This document shows, piece after piece, positions 9,859 through 18,590 of a DNA stretch of 64,000 nucleotides. The position numbers and the translations under genes are program-made. The stretch is from the NCBI RefSeq assembly GCF_913777145.1, contig NZ_CAJYPS010000023.1, positions 1 through 64,000 on the forward strand, written 5' to 3'. Position 1 is the first letter of the stretch. Every line of letters starts with the position of its first letter. The notes under the pieces are model-generated. The model saw only the letters and a program-made list of their open reading frames with translations, ran no database searches and had not been told where the DNA came from. This DNA is from an uncultured Roseateles sp. (GTDB taxonomy: Bacteria > Pseudomonadota > Gammaproteobacteria > Burkholderiales > Burkholderiaceae_C).

Positions 9859-10700
9859 CGCCCGAGCAATACGTGCAGCAGAAGGCCGCGGCCAGCGGCT
9901 CCAGCTTCTATTACGCCTTCCTGTTCCTGCCGCCGCCGCGGCGTGCGGCCATCACCGCCTTCTATGCCTTCTGCCGTGAGGTGGACGATGTGGTGGACGA
10001 GACCCAGGACGCGGGCGTCGCCGCCACCAAGCTGGCCTGGTGGCGCAAGGAGGTGGCCAACGCCTTCGCCGGCACGCCCCAGCACCCGGTGATGAAGGCG
10101 CTGATGCCCCAGGTCGCCCCCTACGACATCCGCATCGAACACCTGCTGGCGGTGATCGAGGGCTGCGAGATGGACCTGCAGCAGACCCGCTACCTGGACT
10201 TCGCCGGCCTGAGCCGCTACTGCCATCTGGTGGCCGGCATCGTCGGCGAGGTGGCCAGCGGCATCTTCGGCCGCACCGAGGCACAGACCGTGGCCTATGC
10301 GCACAAGCTGGGCCTGGCGATGCAGATGACCAACATCATCCGGGATGTGGGCGACGACGCACGCCGCGGTCGCATCTACCTGCCGGTGAACGAGCTGCAG
10401 CAGTTCGGCGTCAAGGCCAACGAGATCCTGCTGCGCAGCGCGCCCTGGGGCTACAGCGACCGCTTCAGCGCGCTGATGGCCTTCCAGGCCGAGCGCGCCC
10501 ACCGCCTCTACGACGAGGCCCTGGCCCTGCTGCCCGCAGCCGACCGAAGCGCGCAAAAGCCCGGCCTGATGATGGCCAACATCTACCGCGCGCTGCTGCG
10601 CGAGGTGGAACGCGAGAACTTCCGGGTGCTGCACCAGCGCATCTCGCTGACGCCGCTGCGCAAGCTGTGGATCGCGATGAAGACCAACTGGAAGCCATGA
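9855..10700 (+). CDS. hpnD: Presqualene diphosphate synthase HpnD
   Basis: This 281-aa paralogue of HpnC begins with GTG at 9855, overlapping the hpnC stop by 4 nt (GTGA), which suggests translational coupling. The substrate-binding acidic motifs are clear: CREVDDVVDE near the N-terminus and IIRDVGDDARRGRIYLP in the middle. HpnD condenses two farnesyl diphosphates into presqualene diphosphate, the substrate of HpnC. The end is normal (MKTNWKP). It is followed after 82 bp by hpnE. Confidence 0.95.
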   Translation: MTPEQYVQQKAAASGSSFYYAFLFLPPPRRAAITAFYAFCREVDDVVDETQDAGVAATKLAWWRKEVANAFAGTPQHPVMKALMPQVAPYDIRIEHLLAVIEGCEMDLQQTRYLDFAGLSRYCHLVAGIVGEVASGIFGRTEAQTVAYAHKLGLAMQMTNIIRDVGDDARRGRIYLPVNELQQFGVKANEILLRSAPWGYSDRFSALMAFQAERAHRLYDEALALLPAADRSAQKPGLMMANIYRALLREVERENFRVLHQRISLTPLRKLWIAMKTNWKP

Positions 10701-10782
10701 CCCACGCCGTGCCGGCTTCGGCCGCCTTGGGCGGGCGCTGCTCGCCACCTGGCCCAGCCGGTTCTGCTGGAGCGGCTCGATC

Positions 10783-12105
10783 GTGAAAGCAGCGATCGTC
10801 GGCGCCGGCTGGGCCGGCCTCGCCGCGGCGGTCGAACTGGCCGATGCGGGCCACGACATCACCGTCTTCGAGATGGCGCCGCAGCCGGGCGGGCGGGCGC
10901 GCAGCGTCGCCGGCCAGGACCCGGCCTGGCCCTTCGACAACGGCCAGCACATCCTGATCGGCGCCTACCGCGACAGCCTGGCACTGATGCGCCGCCTGGG
11001 CGTGGCGCCCGAGCAGGTGCTGCAGCGCCTGCCGCTGGCCCTGCCCTACCCGGGCGAGACCGGCCTGCGCCTGCCGCCGGGCCCACCGCTGATCGCATTC
11101 GCCCGCGGCGTGCTGGGCCACCGCGGCTGGCCACTGCGCGCCCGGCTGGCGCTGCTGGCCGCGGCCGGCGGCTGGCTGGCGCGCGGCTTTCGCTGCGAGG
11201 CGGACCTGAGCGTGGCCGCGCTGTGCGCCGGTTTGCCCGACGTGGTCCGGCACGATCTGATAGCGCCGCTGTGCGTGGCGGCGCTGAACACGCCGGCGGC
11301 GCAGGCCAGCGCGAAGGTCTTTTTGCGGGTGCTGCAGGATGCGCTCTTCAGCGGCGCCGGCAGCGCCGACCTGCTGCTGCCGCGCCGGCCGCTGTCCGAG
11401 CTGCTGGCCACCCCGGCCGCCGCCTGGCTGGGCCCGCGCTTGCGCCTGGGCAAGCGCGTGCAGACACTGTGGCCCGGCGGGCAGGTGGATGGCGAGGTCT
11501 TCGACGCGGTCGTGCTGGCCTGCTCCAGCGTCGAGGCGGCGCGGCTCACGGCCGAGCGGGCGCCGGCCTGGTCAGCGACAGCCTCGGCGCTGGACTTCCA
11601 GCCCATCATCACCGTCTACCTGCACAGCCCGGGCAGCCGGCTGCCCGCCCCCATGCTGGCGCTGCGCGAGGGGCCGGACGCGCCGGCACAGTTCGTGTTC
11701 GACCACGGGGCACTTGGCGGCGCGCCGGGGCGCTTCGCCTTCGTCGTCAGCGGCGCGGCGCCCTGGGTGGCGCGCGGCGACTGCGGCGAGGCGGTGCTGG
11801 CGCAGGCGCTGCACGAGCTGGCCTGGGCCACACCGCCGGTGATCGCCAGGGTGCTGACCGAGAAGCGCGCCACCTTTGCCTGTACCCCAGGCCTGGTACG
11901 GCCGCCGGCCTTCGTCGCCCCGGGCCTGTGGGCTGCGGGCGACTATGTGGACGGCCCCTACCCGGCAACGCTGGAGGGCGCGGTGCGCGCAGGCCGCGCG
12001 GCGGCTCAGGGTGTGCTGGCCGAGGCCGGCGGCGCGGCAAAGGGGGCGGCCAGCGGCTCGCCGACGAACACGCCCTGGGCCGGCCAGGCCACGCTGCGCC
12101 AGTAG
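10783..12105 (+). CDS. hpnE: Hydroxysqualene dehydroxylase HpnE (FAD-dependent amine oxidase family)
   Basis: The product is 440 aa and starts at GTG 10783. The N-terminal Rossmann motif GAGWAG (7-12) with the following acidic residue (VFE) binds FAD, and the C-terminal FAD-contact segment GLWAAGDYVDGPYPATLEGAVRAG is intact. It reduces hydroxysqualene to squalene, the last step of the HpnCDE route. The last 33 codons lie antisense to the 3' end of the convergent TIGR03790 gene, so the 25-residue tail after VLAEAGG may be non-conserved read-through sequence. No squalene-hopene cyclase is encoded in the window. Confidence 0.93.
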   Translation: MKAAIVGAGWAGLAAAVELADAGHDITVFEMAPQPGGRARSVAGQDPAWPFDNGQHILIGAYRDSLALMRRLGVAPEQVLQRLPLALPYPGETGLRLPPGPPLIAFARGVLGHRGWPLRARLALLAAAGGWLARGFRCEADLSVAALCAGLPDVVRHDLIAPLCVAALNTPAAQASAKVFLRVLQDALFSGAGSADLLLPRRPLSELLATPAAAWLGPRLRLGKRVQTLWPGGQVDGEVFDAVVLACSSVEAARLTAERAPAWSATASALDFQPIITVYLHSPGSRLPAPMLALREGPDAPAQFVFDHGALGGAPGRFAFVVSGAAPWVARGDCGEAVLAQALHELAWATPPVIARVLTEKRATFACTPGLVRPPAFVAPGLWAAGDYVDGPYPATLEGAVRAGRAAAQGVLAEAGGAAKGAASGSPTNTPWAGQATLRQ

Positions 12106-13187
12106 GCCTCCAGCGCGCTCAGGCCCTGGGCATAGCTGCGGATCAGCACCTGCGGGTGCGGGAACTTCTGCACATGGTTGCAGGGCTCGCTGACCGTGCC
12201 GTAGCTGGCCGTGGCGCCGGACTCCAGCCAGTCCAGCACATTCATCTGCCCGTCGCCAGGGCCATGCTCCAACTGGCCGCCGAAGGAGGTCAGGTGGTCG
12301 GCCAGCGCACCGGGCAGCCACTCGCCCACCATGGGTGCGGGCCGGGCCAGGCCGGTCTCGTACACCAGCGTGCGGCGCAGCGGCGGCAAGGCCTCGCTGC
12401 GCACCCGCACCACCTCCAGCGCCGCCACGCCCGGCACCGGGCCGGCGGGCGGGAACAGGCGCTCACGCACATTGCGCGCCGCGTCCGGCGTGCTGGCCAG
12501 GTAGGCGCGGGCCGGCTCGGCCGGGCGCTCGGGCCGCTCCGCGAGCTGGCCGTCCGCCGCGATGCCGCGCTCGATCATGGCCTGGGCCGAGGCCACCGAA
12601 CGCGCGGCCAGTTGCATGGCCGGCCGCAGCCCGATCACCGACCAGGGCCGCGAACCGGAATAGCTCATGTAGGGGCTGGGCCGCGTGGCCGCGCAGCTCT
12701 GCGCGCACAGGCCGGGCTGCAAGCCCATGGCCAATGCGCTGGTCAGGGAGTTGCACTCCACCGCATAGGGCTGGACCCAGGCCAGCGCCAGCCCCTGCAC
12801 CGAGTCCGGCAGGCGGCTGCGCACCGCCTCGTCCAGCGCGGCGAACTCCTCGCGGCTGAGGCTGGGCCGCAGCGGCAGCTCCACGCGCAGGATGTTGGCC
12901 GAAGGGATGGCACGGCGGCGCGCGTAGTACTCGCCCACCGCCACCGAGTAGGGGTCGGCGGTGTTGATGACCAGGCCCAGCTCACGCGCGGTGATGCGCC
13001 CATACAGCGTGGGCAGGCGCACCCAGCGGGATTCAACTGCAGCCGCCGACGTGGCGTCCTGGGCCTGCACTGGGGCGGCCCAGATGGACAGCGTCAGTGC
13101 TAGCCACAGCCCCGCACCTGCTCCCGCCAGCCGCCGGGCCACGCCCCCTCCTGGTGCTTGCCATCTGCCGAACCCTGCTTTCGCCAT
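12006..13187 (-). CDS. TIGR03790-family exported protein, function unknown
   Basis: From ATG 13187 the product is 393 aa. It has a Sec-type signal peptide (hydrophobic LWLALTLSIWA, cleavage near VQA-QD) and then a body recognised as TIGR03790 by segments such as GLVINTADPYS and YGTVSEPCNHVQKFPHP. Members are secreted proteins of unknown function, found in Burkholderiales and other bacteria. A GTG at 13214 is also in frame but would leave only 7 bp to the divergent IclR gene, so 13187 is preferred. Its 3' end overlaps hpnE by 100 bp in convergent orientation. Confidence 0.85.
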   Translation of the reverse strand: MAKAGFGRWQAPGGGVARRLAGAGAGLWLALTLSIWAAPVQAQDATSAAAVESRWVRLPTLYGRITARELGLVINTADPYSVAVGEYYARRRAIPSANILRVELPLRPSLSREEFAALDEAVRSRLPDSVQGLALAWVQPYAVECNSLTSALAMGLQPGLCAQSCAATRPSPYMSYSGSRPWSVIGLRPAMQLAARSVASAQAMIERGIAADGQLAERPERPAEPARAYLASTPDAARNVRERLFPPAGPVPGVAALEVVRVRSEALPPLRRTLVYETGLARPAPMVGEWLPGALADHLTSFGGQLEHGPGDGQMNVLDWLESGATASYGTVSEPCNHVQKFPHPQVLIRSYAQGLSALEAYWRSVAWPAQGVFVGEPLAAPFAAPPASASTP

Positions 13188-13221
13188 ACAAAACACGCGC
13201 AAACTCCTCCACAATCACATC

Positions 13222-13989
13222 ATGAAATCCAAAGAGGCGCAGACCCCCGCGATCCAGGTGCTGGAACGCATGTTCGCGCTGCTGGACGTGCTGGCTGGGC
13301 ATCAAGACCCGGTGTCGCTGAAAGCGCTCTCCGAGGCGACCGGCCTGCACCCGTCCACGGCACACCGGATTCTGAATGACCTGACCCTGGGCCGATTCGT
13401 CGACAGGCCCGAAGCCGGCAGTTATCGACTGGGCATGCGGCTGCTGGAGCTGGGTAACCTCGTGAAGGCCCGGCTAGACGTGCGCGACGCCGCGCTGCCC
13501 GCGATGCGCGAGCTGCACAAGTTCACCCACCAACCGGTGAACCTGTCAGTGCGCCAGGGTGACGAGATCGTCTACATCGAGCGCACCTACTCCGAACGCT
13601 CGGGCATGCAGGTGGTTCGTGCCGTGGGCGGCCGGGCGCCGCTGCACCTGACCTCGGTGGGCAAGCTCTTCCTGGCCAGCGACGACGCGGTGCGCGTGCG
13701 CGCCTACGCCACCCGCACCGGCCTGTCCGGCCACACGCGCAACAGCCTGACCGAGCTGAGCGGGCTGGAGCGCGAGCTGGCGCTGGTGCGCCAGCGCGGT
13801 ATCGCGCGCGACGACGAGGAGCTGGAGCTGGGCGTGCGCTGCATGGCCGCCGGCATCTACGACGACCAGGACAAGCTGATCGCCGGCCTGTCCATCTCGG
13901 CGCCGGCCGACCGGCTGGAGGAGAGCTGGGTGGTGCGCCTCAAGGAAACCGCCGCCCGCATCTCGGCCGCGCTGGGCCACCGGGGCTGA
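13222..13989 (+). CDS. IclR-family transcriptional regulator
   Basis: This 255-aa regulator has an N-terminal winged helix-turn-helix (about 10-75, with SLKALSEATGLHPSTAHRILNDL as the recognition region). A C-terminal IclR effector domain contains RGDEIVYIERTYSE- and RCMAAGIYDDQDKLIAGLSIS-like segments. The ATG at 13222 is chosen because the upstream part of the frame is antisense to the TIGR03790 gene. The two genes diverge from a 34-bp gap, so their promoters must overlap each other or the coding sequence. The effector is unknown. A bidirectional terminator follows. Confidence 0.9.
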   Translation: MKSKEAQTPAIQVLERMFALLDVLAGHQDPVSLKALSEATGLHPSTAHRILNDLTLGRFVDRPEAGSYRLGMRLLELGNLVKARLDVRDAALPAMRELHKFTHQPVNLSVRQGDEIVYIERTYSERSGMQVVRAVGGRAPLHLTSVGKLFLASDDAVRVRAYATRTGLSGHTRNSLTELSGLERELALVRQRGIARDDEELELGVRCMAAGIYDDQDKLIAGLSISAPADRLEESWVVRLKETAARISAALGHRG

Positions 13990-14008
13990 CACCGCCTCAG
14001 ATGCGAAA

Positions 14009-14028
14009 ACGCCGCCCGAAGGCGGCGT
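14009..14028. terminator. Bidirectional intrinsic terminator between the IclR gene and pbpG
   Basis: An 8-bp GC-rich stem (14009-14016 with 14021-14028) has a CGAA tetraloop. It is flanked by AAA on the left and TTTT on the right, so it can terminate both the plus-strand IclR transcript and the minus-strand pbpG transcript that ends at 14050. Confidence 0.85.
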
Positions 14029-14049
14029 TTTTCATGGGGAATCCCCGGC

Positions 14050-15069
14050 TCAGAGCTTGCTGCCGCCAGCGCTGCTGCTGGCCTCGGGGCTGCTGCCCGG
14101 CAGCGCGGTGGCCAGCCACTTGCGCATGCGCTCGGCATCGGCGATCCGCGAGGCCTTGCCGCTGGAATCGAGGAACACCATGATGAGCTTGCGGCCCGCC
14201 ATGCTGGCCTGCATTACCAGGCACTTGCCGGCCTCGTTGATGAAGCCGGTCTTCTGCAGGCCGATGTCCCACAGCGGGTTGGACAGCAGGCCATTGGTGG
14301 AGCGGAACTGCACCAGGCGCTTGCCCAAGGCCACGCGGGCCTCGCGCGAGGTGGACAGGTCACGGATCAGCGGCACCTCGCTGGCCACGTTGACCAGCAC
14401 CGCCAGGTCCTTGGCGCTGCTCTGGTTGCGACTGGACAGGCCCGTGGGCTCGACGTAGTGCGTGTCCTGCATGCCCAGGCTGGCAGCCTTGGCGTTCATC
14501 GCCTCCACAAAGGCCGACAGGCCGCCCGGGTAGTGCCGGCCCAACGCATGGGCGGCGCGGTTCTCGCTGGACATCAGCGCGAGATGCAGCATGTCGCCGC
14601 GCGTCAGCGTCGTGCCTATCGCCAGGCGCGAGCCGGTGTTCTTCTCGGTGTCGACATCGTCCTGGGTGATGGTCAGCTTCTCATCCAGCGAGAGGCCGGC
14701 CTCCACCACCACCAGCGCGGTCATCAGTTTGGTGATGGACGCGATGGGCAGCACCGCCTGCGGGTTCTTGGAGAACAGCACCTCGTGCGTGTCCTGATCC
14801 AGCACGTAGGCGACGCTGGACTTGAGATCCAGCGGGTCATCGACCTTGTGCAGGCCGGCGAGCTGGCCAAAGGTGGGCACGGCCGCCACCGCGGCCACGC
14901 GGCGCACCGGCTTGGCGGCGGTCTTGGACGCCGCGCTGCCCTTGGCCTTGCGCACCGAGGTGGGCTTGGCCTTGCCATCGTTGGCGGCCGCCTGGACCGG
15001 GGTCGTGAGCGCCAGACCAGCCAGCAGGCTCACGCAAGAAAAAACAGTGGCAAGAGTCTTCAACGGCAT
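14050..15069 (-). CDS. pbpG: D-alanyl-D-alanine endopeptidase (PBP7-type, peptidase S11)
   Basis: This 339-aa periplasmic penicillin-binding protein is counted from MPLKTLATVF (ATG 15069), which gives a clean signal peptide ending near VQA-AA. The active-site triad of motifs is complete: SITK at 111-114 with nucleophile S111, SEN at 168-170, and KTG at 273-275. A Lys/Ala-rich linker (about 30-60) follows the signal peptide. Family members cleave D-Ala-meso-DAP crosslinks in peptidoglycan. The frame is open 16 codons further upstream, without support. A terminator lies just after the stop. Confidence 0.92.
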   Translation of the reverse strand: MPLKTLATVFSCVSLLAGLALTTPVQAAANDGKAKPTSVRKAKGSAASKTAAKPVRRVAAVAAVPTFGQLAGLHKVDDPLDLKSSVAYVLDQDTHEVLFSKNPQAVLPIASITKLMTALVVVEAGLSLDEKLTITQDDVDTEKNTGSRLAIGTTLTRGDMLHLALMSSENRAAHALGRHYPGGLSAFVEAMNAKAASLGMQDTHYVEPTGLSSRNQSSAKDLAVLVNVASEVPLIRDLSTSREARVALGKRLVQFRSTNGLLSNPLWDIGLQKTGFINEAGKCLVMQASMAGRKLIMVFLDSSGKASRIADAERMRKWLATALPGSSPEASSSAGGSKL

Positions 15070-15171
15070 CCCCAGACAGCAGGGCGCCAGTTTAAAGGAC
15101 GCCCGAAACCCCCGCAATATCAGAGACTTAAAGCAGCATGCTCAAGTGACTTCTTGCGAGGTTTCCCGCCG

Positions 15172-16713
15172 TCATCCCTGGGCTGCCACCCGCTCGATCT
15201 TGCTTTGCAGCTTGTTCAACGCACTCAAGTAGGCCTTGGCTGACGCGACCACGATATCGGGATCGGCCCCGACACCGTTGACCACCCGCCCCGCCTGCTG
15301 CAGGCGGACCGTGACCTCGCCCTGCGATTCTGTGCTGCCACCGGTGATGGCGTTCACCGAGTACAGCAGCATTTCCGCGCCAGATTGCACGACAGACTCG
15401 ATCGCCTGCAGCGTCGCGTCCACAGGCCCGTTGCCGTCGCTCTCCGCGCGGTGTTCCTGCTGGCCGACCGCGAACACCAGGGCCGCATGCGGGCGCTCGC
15501 CGGTCTCGGAACGCTGTGACAGCGACAGCAGGCGGTAATGCTCCTGCTCGGCGGTGACCGACTCGTCCATCACGAGGGCGATGATGTCCTCGTCGAAGAT
15601 CTCGTTCTTGCGGTCGGCCAGGTCCTTGAAGCGCACGAAGGCGGCATTGATCTCGGCCTCGCTCTCCAGCTCTATGCCCAGCTCCTGCAGGCGCTGCTTG
15701 AACGCATTGCGGCCGGAGAGCTTGCCCAGCACGATCTTGTTGGCGGCCCAGCCCACGTCCTCGGCCCGCATGATCTCGTAGGTGTCGCGCGCCTTCAGCA
15801 CGCCGTCCTGGTGGATGCCGCTGGCGTGGGCGAACGCATTCGCACCCACCACGGCCTTGTTGGGCTGGATCACGAAGCCGGTGGTCTGGGACACCAGCTT
15901 GGAGGCCGGCACGATCTGCGCGGTTTCTATACCCACGTCCAGGCCGAAGTAGTCGCGGCGGGTCTTGACCGCCATCACCACCTCTTCCAGCGAGCAGTTG
16001 CCGGCGCGCTCACCCAGGCCGTTGATGGTGCACTCCACCTGGCGCGCGCCGCCTATCTTCACGCCGGCCAGCGAGTTGGCCACCGCCATGCCGAGGTCGT
16101 TGTGGCAGTGCACGCTCCAGATCGCCTGGTCGCTGTTGGGCACCTTCTCGCGCAGGCGGCGTATGAAGTCACCGTACAGCTCGGGGATGGCATAGCCCAC
16201 GGTGTCGGGGATGTTGATGGTGCCCGCGCCCTCCTTGATGACGGCTTCGCACACGCGGGCCAGGAAGTCGATGTCGGAGCGGTAGCCGTCCTCGGGCGAG
16301 AACTCGATGTCGCCGCACAGATTGCGCGCAAAGCGCACCGCCAGCGTCGCCTGCTCCAGCACCTGCTCACGCGTCATGCGCAGCTTCTTCTCCATGTGGA
16401 GCTCGCTGGTCGCGATGAAGGTGTGGATGCGCGCGCGGTGGGCACCGGCCAGCGCCTCGGCGGCCCGAGAGATGTCGCGGTCGTTGGCGCGGGCCAGCGA
16501 GCAGATGGTGCTGTCCTTGACCGCGGCGGCGATGGCCTTCACCGCCTCGAAGTCGCCGTTGCTGGAGGCCGCAAAGCCGGCCTCGATGACATCCACCTTC
16601 ATGCGCTCGAGCTGGCGCGCGATGCGCAGCTTCTCGTCGCGCGTCATGGACGCGCCGGGCGACTGCTCGCCGTCGCGCAAGGTGGTGTCGAAGATGATCA
16701 GACGGTCGCTCAT
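15172..16713 (-). CDS. leuA: 2-isopropylmalate synthase, type 1 LeuA
   Basis: This 513-aa enzyme condenses acetyl-CoA with 2-oxoisovalerate, the first committed step of leucine synthesis. The HMGL-like TIM barrel begins [13 protein letters not shown] (about 8-20), the metal-binding HCHNDLG motif follows at about 205, and a C-terminal LeuA regulatory domain (from about 390, with [13 protein letters not shown]) carries leucine feedback control. Its ATG overlaps the stop of the preceding leuA-like gene by 4 nt (ATGA), so the two are translationally coupled. Both lie behind the leucine attenuator at about 18.45-18.57 kb. Confidence 0.97.
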   Translation of the reverse strand: MSDRLIIFDTTLRDGEQSPGASMTRDEKLRIARQLERMKVDVIEAGFAASSNGDFEAVKAIAAAVKDSTICSLARANDRDISRAAEALAGAHRARIHTFIATSELHMEKKLRMTREQVLEQATLAVRFARNLCGDIEFSPEDGYRSDIDFLARVCEAVIKEGAGTINIPDTVGYAIPELYGDFIRRLREKVPNSDQAIWSVHCHNDLGMAVANSLAGVKIGGARQVECTINGLGERAGNCSLEEVVMAVKTRRDYFGLDVGIETAQIVPASKLVSQTTGFVIQPNKAVVGANAFAHASGIHQDGVLKARDTYEIMRAEDVGWAANKIVLGKLSGRNAFKQRLQELGIELESEAEINAAFVRFKDLADRKNEIFDEDIIALVMDESVTAEQEHYRLLSLSQRSETGERPHAALVFAVGQQEHRAESDGNGPVDATLQAIESVVQSGAEMLLYSVNAITGGSTESQGEVTVRLQQAGRVVNGVGADPDIVVASAKAYLSALNKLQSKIERVAAQG

Positions 16714-18404
16714 GACTGGTGCTCCTGGGTGTTGCGGGCCATCGTAAAGGCAGGCGTGCGGTGCAGGCCGGACAGGATGGCCTGCATGGACGCGCGCACG
16801 ATGCTGCCGTCTATGCCCACGCCGTAGCGGGTCTCCTCGCCCACGCGCAGCTCGAGGTAGGCCACAGCGCGCGCATCGGCCCCGCTGCCCATCGCATGCT
16901 CGTGATAGTCCAGCACGCGGATGCTGGTGCCGGCCCGCTGGGCCAGCGCGTTCACGAAGGCCTCGATGGGGCCGTTACCCTCGCCGCGCACCGGGCCCAC
17001 CCAGTCGCCCAGCACGACCTCGGCCTCCACCCGCATAGCGCCGCCGGGCTGCTCGGCCATGCGCGGCTGCAGCACGCTGGCCCGCGAGTCGCCGACGGCG
17101 TATTCGCGCTCGAAGATCGCGTAGATGTCGGCCGCGCTCAGCTCCTTGCCGGCATCGTCCATCACGCGCTGCACGACCTGGCTGAACTCGATCTGCAGGC
17201 GCCGCGGCAGCTCCAGCCCGTACTCGGCTTCCAGCAGGTAGGCAATGCCGCCCTTGCCAGACTGGCTGTTCACGCGGATGACCGCGTCATAGCTGCGGCC
17301 CAGGTCCTTGGGGTCTATCGGCAGGTAGGGCATGTCCCAGATGTCGCCGGCCTGGCGTGCCGCGAAGGCCTTCTTGATGGCGTCCTGGTGGGAGCCGGAG
17401 AAGGAGGTGTACACGAGATCGCCCACGTAAGGATGGCGTGGGTGGACCGGGATCTGCGTGCAGTGTTCAACGCAGCGGCGCACCTCGTCGATGTCCGAGA
17501 AGTCCAGCTGCGGGTCCACACCCTGGGTGTAGAGATTCAGTGCGATGTTGACGACGTCCACATTGCCGGTGCGCTCGCCGTTGCCAAACAGGCAGCCCTC
17601 GATGCGGTCGGCACCGGCCATCAGGGCCAGCTCGCCGGCCGCCGTGCCGGTGCCGCGGTCGTTGTGCGGATGGACCGACAGCACGATGGCCTCACGCCGC
17701 TCCAGGTGGCGGTGCATCCACTCGATCATGTCGGCGAACACATTGGGCGTGCTGTGCTCCACCGTGGACGGCAGGTTGATGATGCATGGGCGCTCGGGCG
17801 TGGGCTCCCAAACCGCGGTGACCGCATCGACGACGCGCTTGCTGAAGGCCAGCTCGGTGCCCGAGAACATCTCGGGCGAATACTCGAAGCGCCAGTCGGT
17901 GCCGGGTCTTGCGGCGGCCAGCTCCTTGATCTGGCGCGCATGCGTGGTGGCCAGCTCGACGATGCCGTCTTCGTCCTGGCCCAGCACCACGCGCCGCATG
18001 ATGGGCGCGACCGCGTTGTAGACATGCACGATCACGCGCCGGGCGCCGTCCAGCGCCTCGAAGGTGCGCTCGATGAGGTGGGAGCGCGCCTGGGTCAGTA
18101 CCTGGATGCTCACATCGTCAGGGATGTGACCGCCCTCGATCAGCAGGCGGACGAAGTCGAACTCGGTCTGCGAGGCCGAGGGGAAACCCACCTCGATCTC
18201 CTTGAAGCCCACCTTCACCAGTTGCTGGAACATGCGCAGCTTGCGCGCAATGTCCATGGGCTCAATCAGCGCCTGGTTGCCGTCGCGCAGGTCCGTGCTC
18301 AGCCAGATGGGCGCGCGGGTCAGCACGGCGTCGGGCCAGCGACGGTCCGGCAGGCTGATGGGCGCGAAGGGGCGGTACTTGAGCTGCGGTTGCTTGAGCA
18401 TCAT
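16710..18404 (-). CDS. leuA: 2-isopropylmalate synthase, type 2 (long, TIGR00970-like) LeuA
   Basis: A second, clearly different 2-isopropylmalate synthase of 564 aa starts at [13 protein letters not shown] (ATG 18404). The N-terminal strap [17 protein letters not shown], the barrel entry [15 protein letters not shown] and the HPHNDRGTG metal motif identify the long class also found in actinobacteria and fungi. A C-terminal regulatory domain is present. The open frame extends to 18449 but would run into the attenuator hairpin, so the internal ATG is chosen. It overlaps the type 1 leuA by 4 nt. Having both classes in one operon suggests isoenzymes with different feedback or substrate behaviour. 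Confidence 0.95.
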   Translation of the reverse strand: MMLKQPQLKYRPFAPISLPDRRWPDAVLTRAPIWLSTDLRDGNQALIEPMDIARKLRMFQQLVKVGFKEIEVGFPSASQTEFDFVRLLIEGGHIPDDVSIQVLTQARSHLIERTFEALDGARRVIVHVYNAVAPIMRRVVLGQDEDGIVELATTHARQIKELAAARPGTDWRFEYSPEMFSGTELAFSKRVVDAVTAVWEPTPERPCIINLPSTVEHSTPNVFADMIEWMHRHLERREAIVLSVHPHNDRGTGTAAGELALMAGADRIEGCLFGNGERTGNVDVVNIALNLYTQGVDPQLDFSDIDEVRRCVEHCTQIPVHPRHPYVGDLVYTSFSGSHQDAIKKAFAARQAGDIWDMPYLPIDPKDLGRSYDAVIRVNSQSGKGGIAYLLEAEYGLELPRRLQIEFSQVVQRVMDDAGKELSAADIYAIFEREYAVGDSRASVLQPRMAEQPGGAMRVEAEVVLGDWVGPVRGEGNGPIEAFVNALAQRAGTSIRVLDYHEHAMGSGADARAVAYLELRVGEETRYGVGIDGSIVRASMQAILSGLHRTPAFTMARNTQEHQS

Positions 18405-18450
18405 GGGTGCATCCGGGAAGTGGGTGCAACCGGCAGCCTTTGAAAACACG

Positions 18451-18481
18451 AACGGCCCGCTGCGGTTGCAAACGGGCCGTT
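18451..18481 (-). terminator. Attenuator terminator of the leuA operon
   Basis: A perfect 9-bp stem (18451-18459 with 18473-18481, 13-nt loop) is followed on the minus strand by CGTGTTTTC. It lies 28 nt after the stop codon of a Leu-rich leader ORF and 46 bp before the leuA start. This is the placement of the terminator in classical amino-acid attenuation. Confidence 0.8.
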
Positions 18482-18509
18482 GGAATCAGAAAAGCGTAGG
18501 CGTGACTGA

Positions 18510-18566
18510 CTAGCGAACCCGTGGTTCCTCTAGGGCTAGTAGCAGCAGGGCAAACGCGTTTTGCAT
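18510..18566 (-). CDS. leuL: Leucine leader peptide of the leuA attenuator
   Basis: This 18-codon ORF reads MQNAFALLLLALEEPRVR and then TAG. Five of the 18 residues are leucine, coded CTG CTG CTA CTA and, after one alanine, CTA. CTA is a rare codon in DNA this GC-rich, as in the E. coli leu leader. Slow decoding when charged tRNA-Leu is scarce would stall the ribosome and prevent formation of the terminator at 18451-18481. The tRNA-Leu(UAG) gene that reads CTA is also in the window. The Shine-Dalgarno is weak. A possible extended -10 (TGCTAGATT, -10 at 18575-18580) with a -35-like TTGCAC at 18597-18602 would start the RNA almost at the ATG. Confidence 0.82.
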   Translation of the reverse strand: MQNAFALLLLALEEPRVR

Positions 18567-18590
18567 GGGCTCGAAATCTAGCACAGCGGC

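Noticed and set aside
11223-13103. 626-aa plus-strand open frame across hpnE and the TIGR03790 gene
   Set aside because: It is out of frame with hpnE and antisense to the other gene; composition is Arg/Gly/Ala low complexity.
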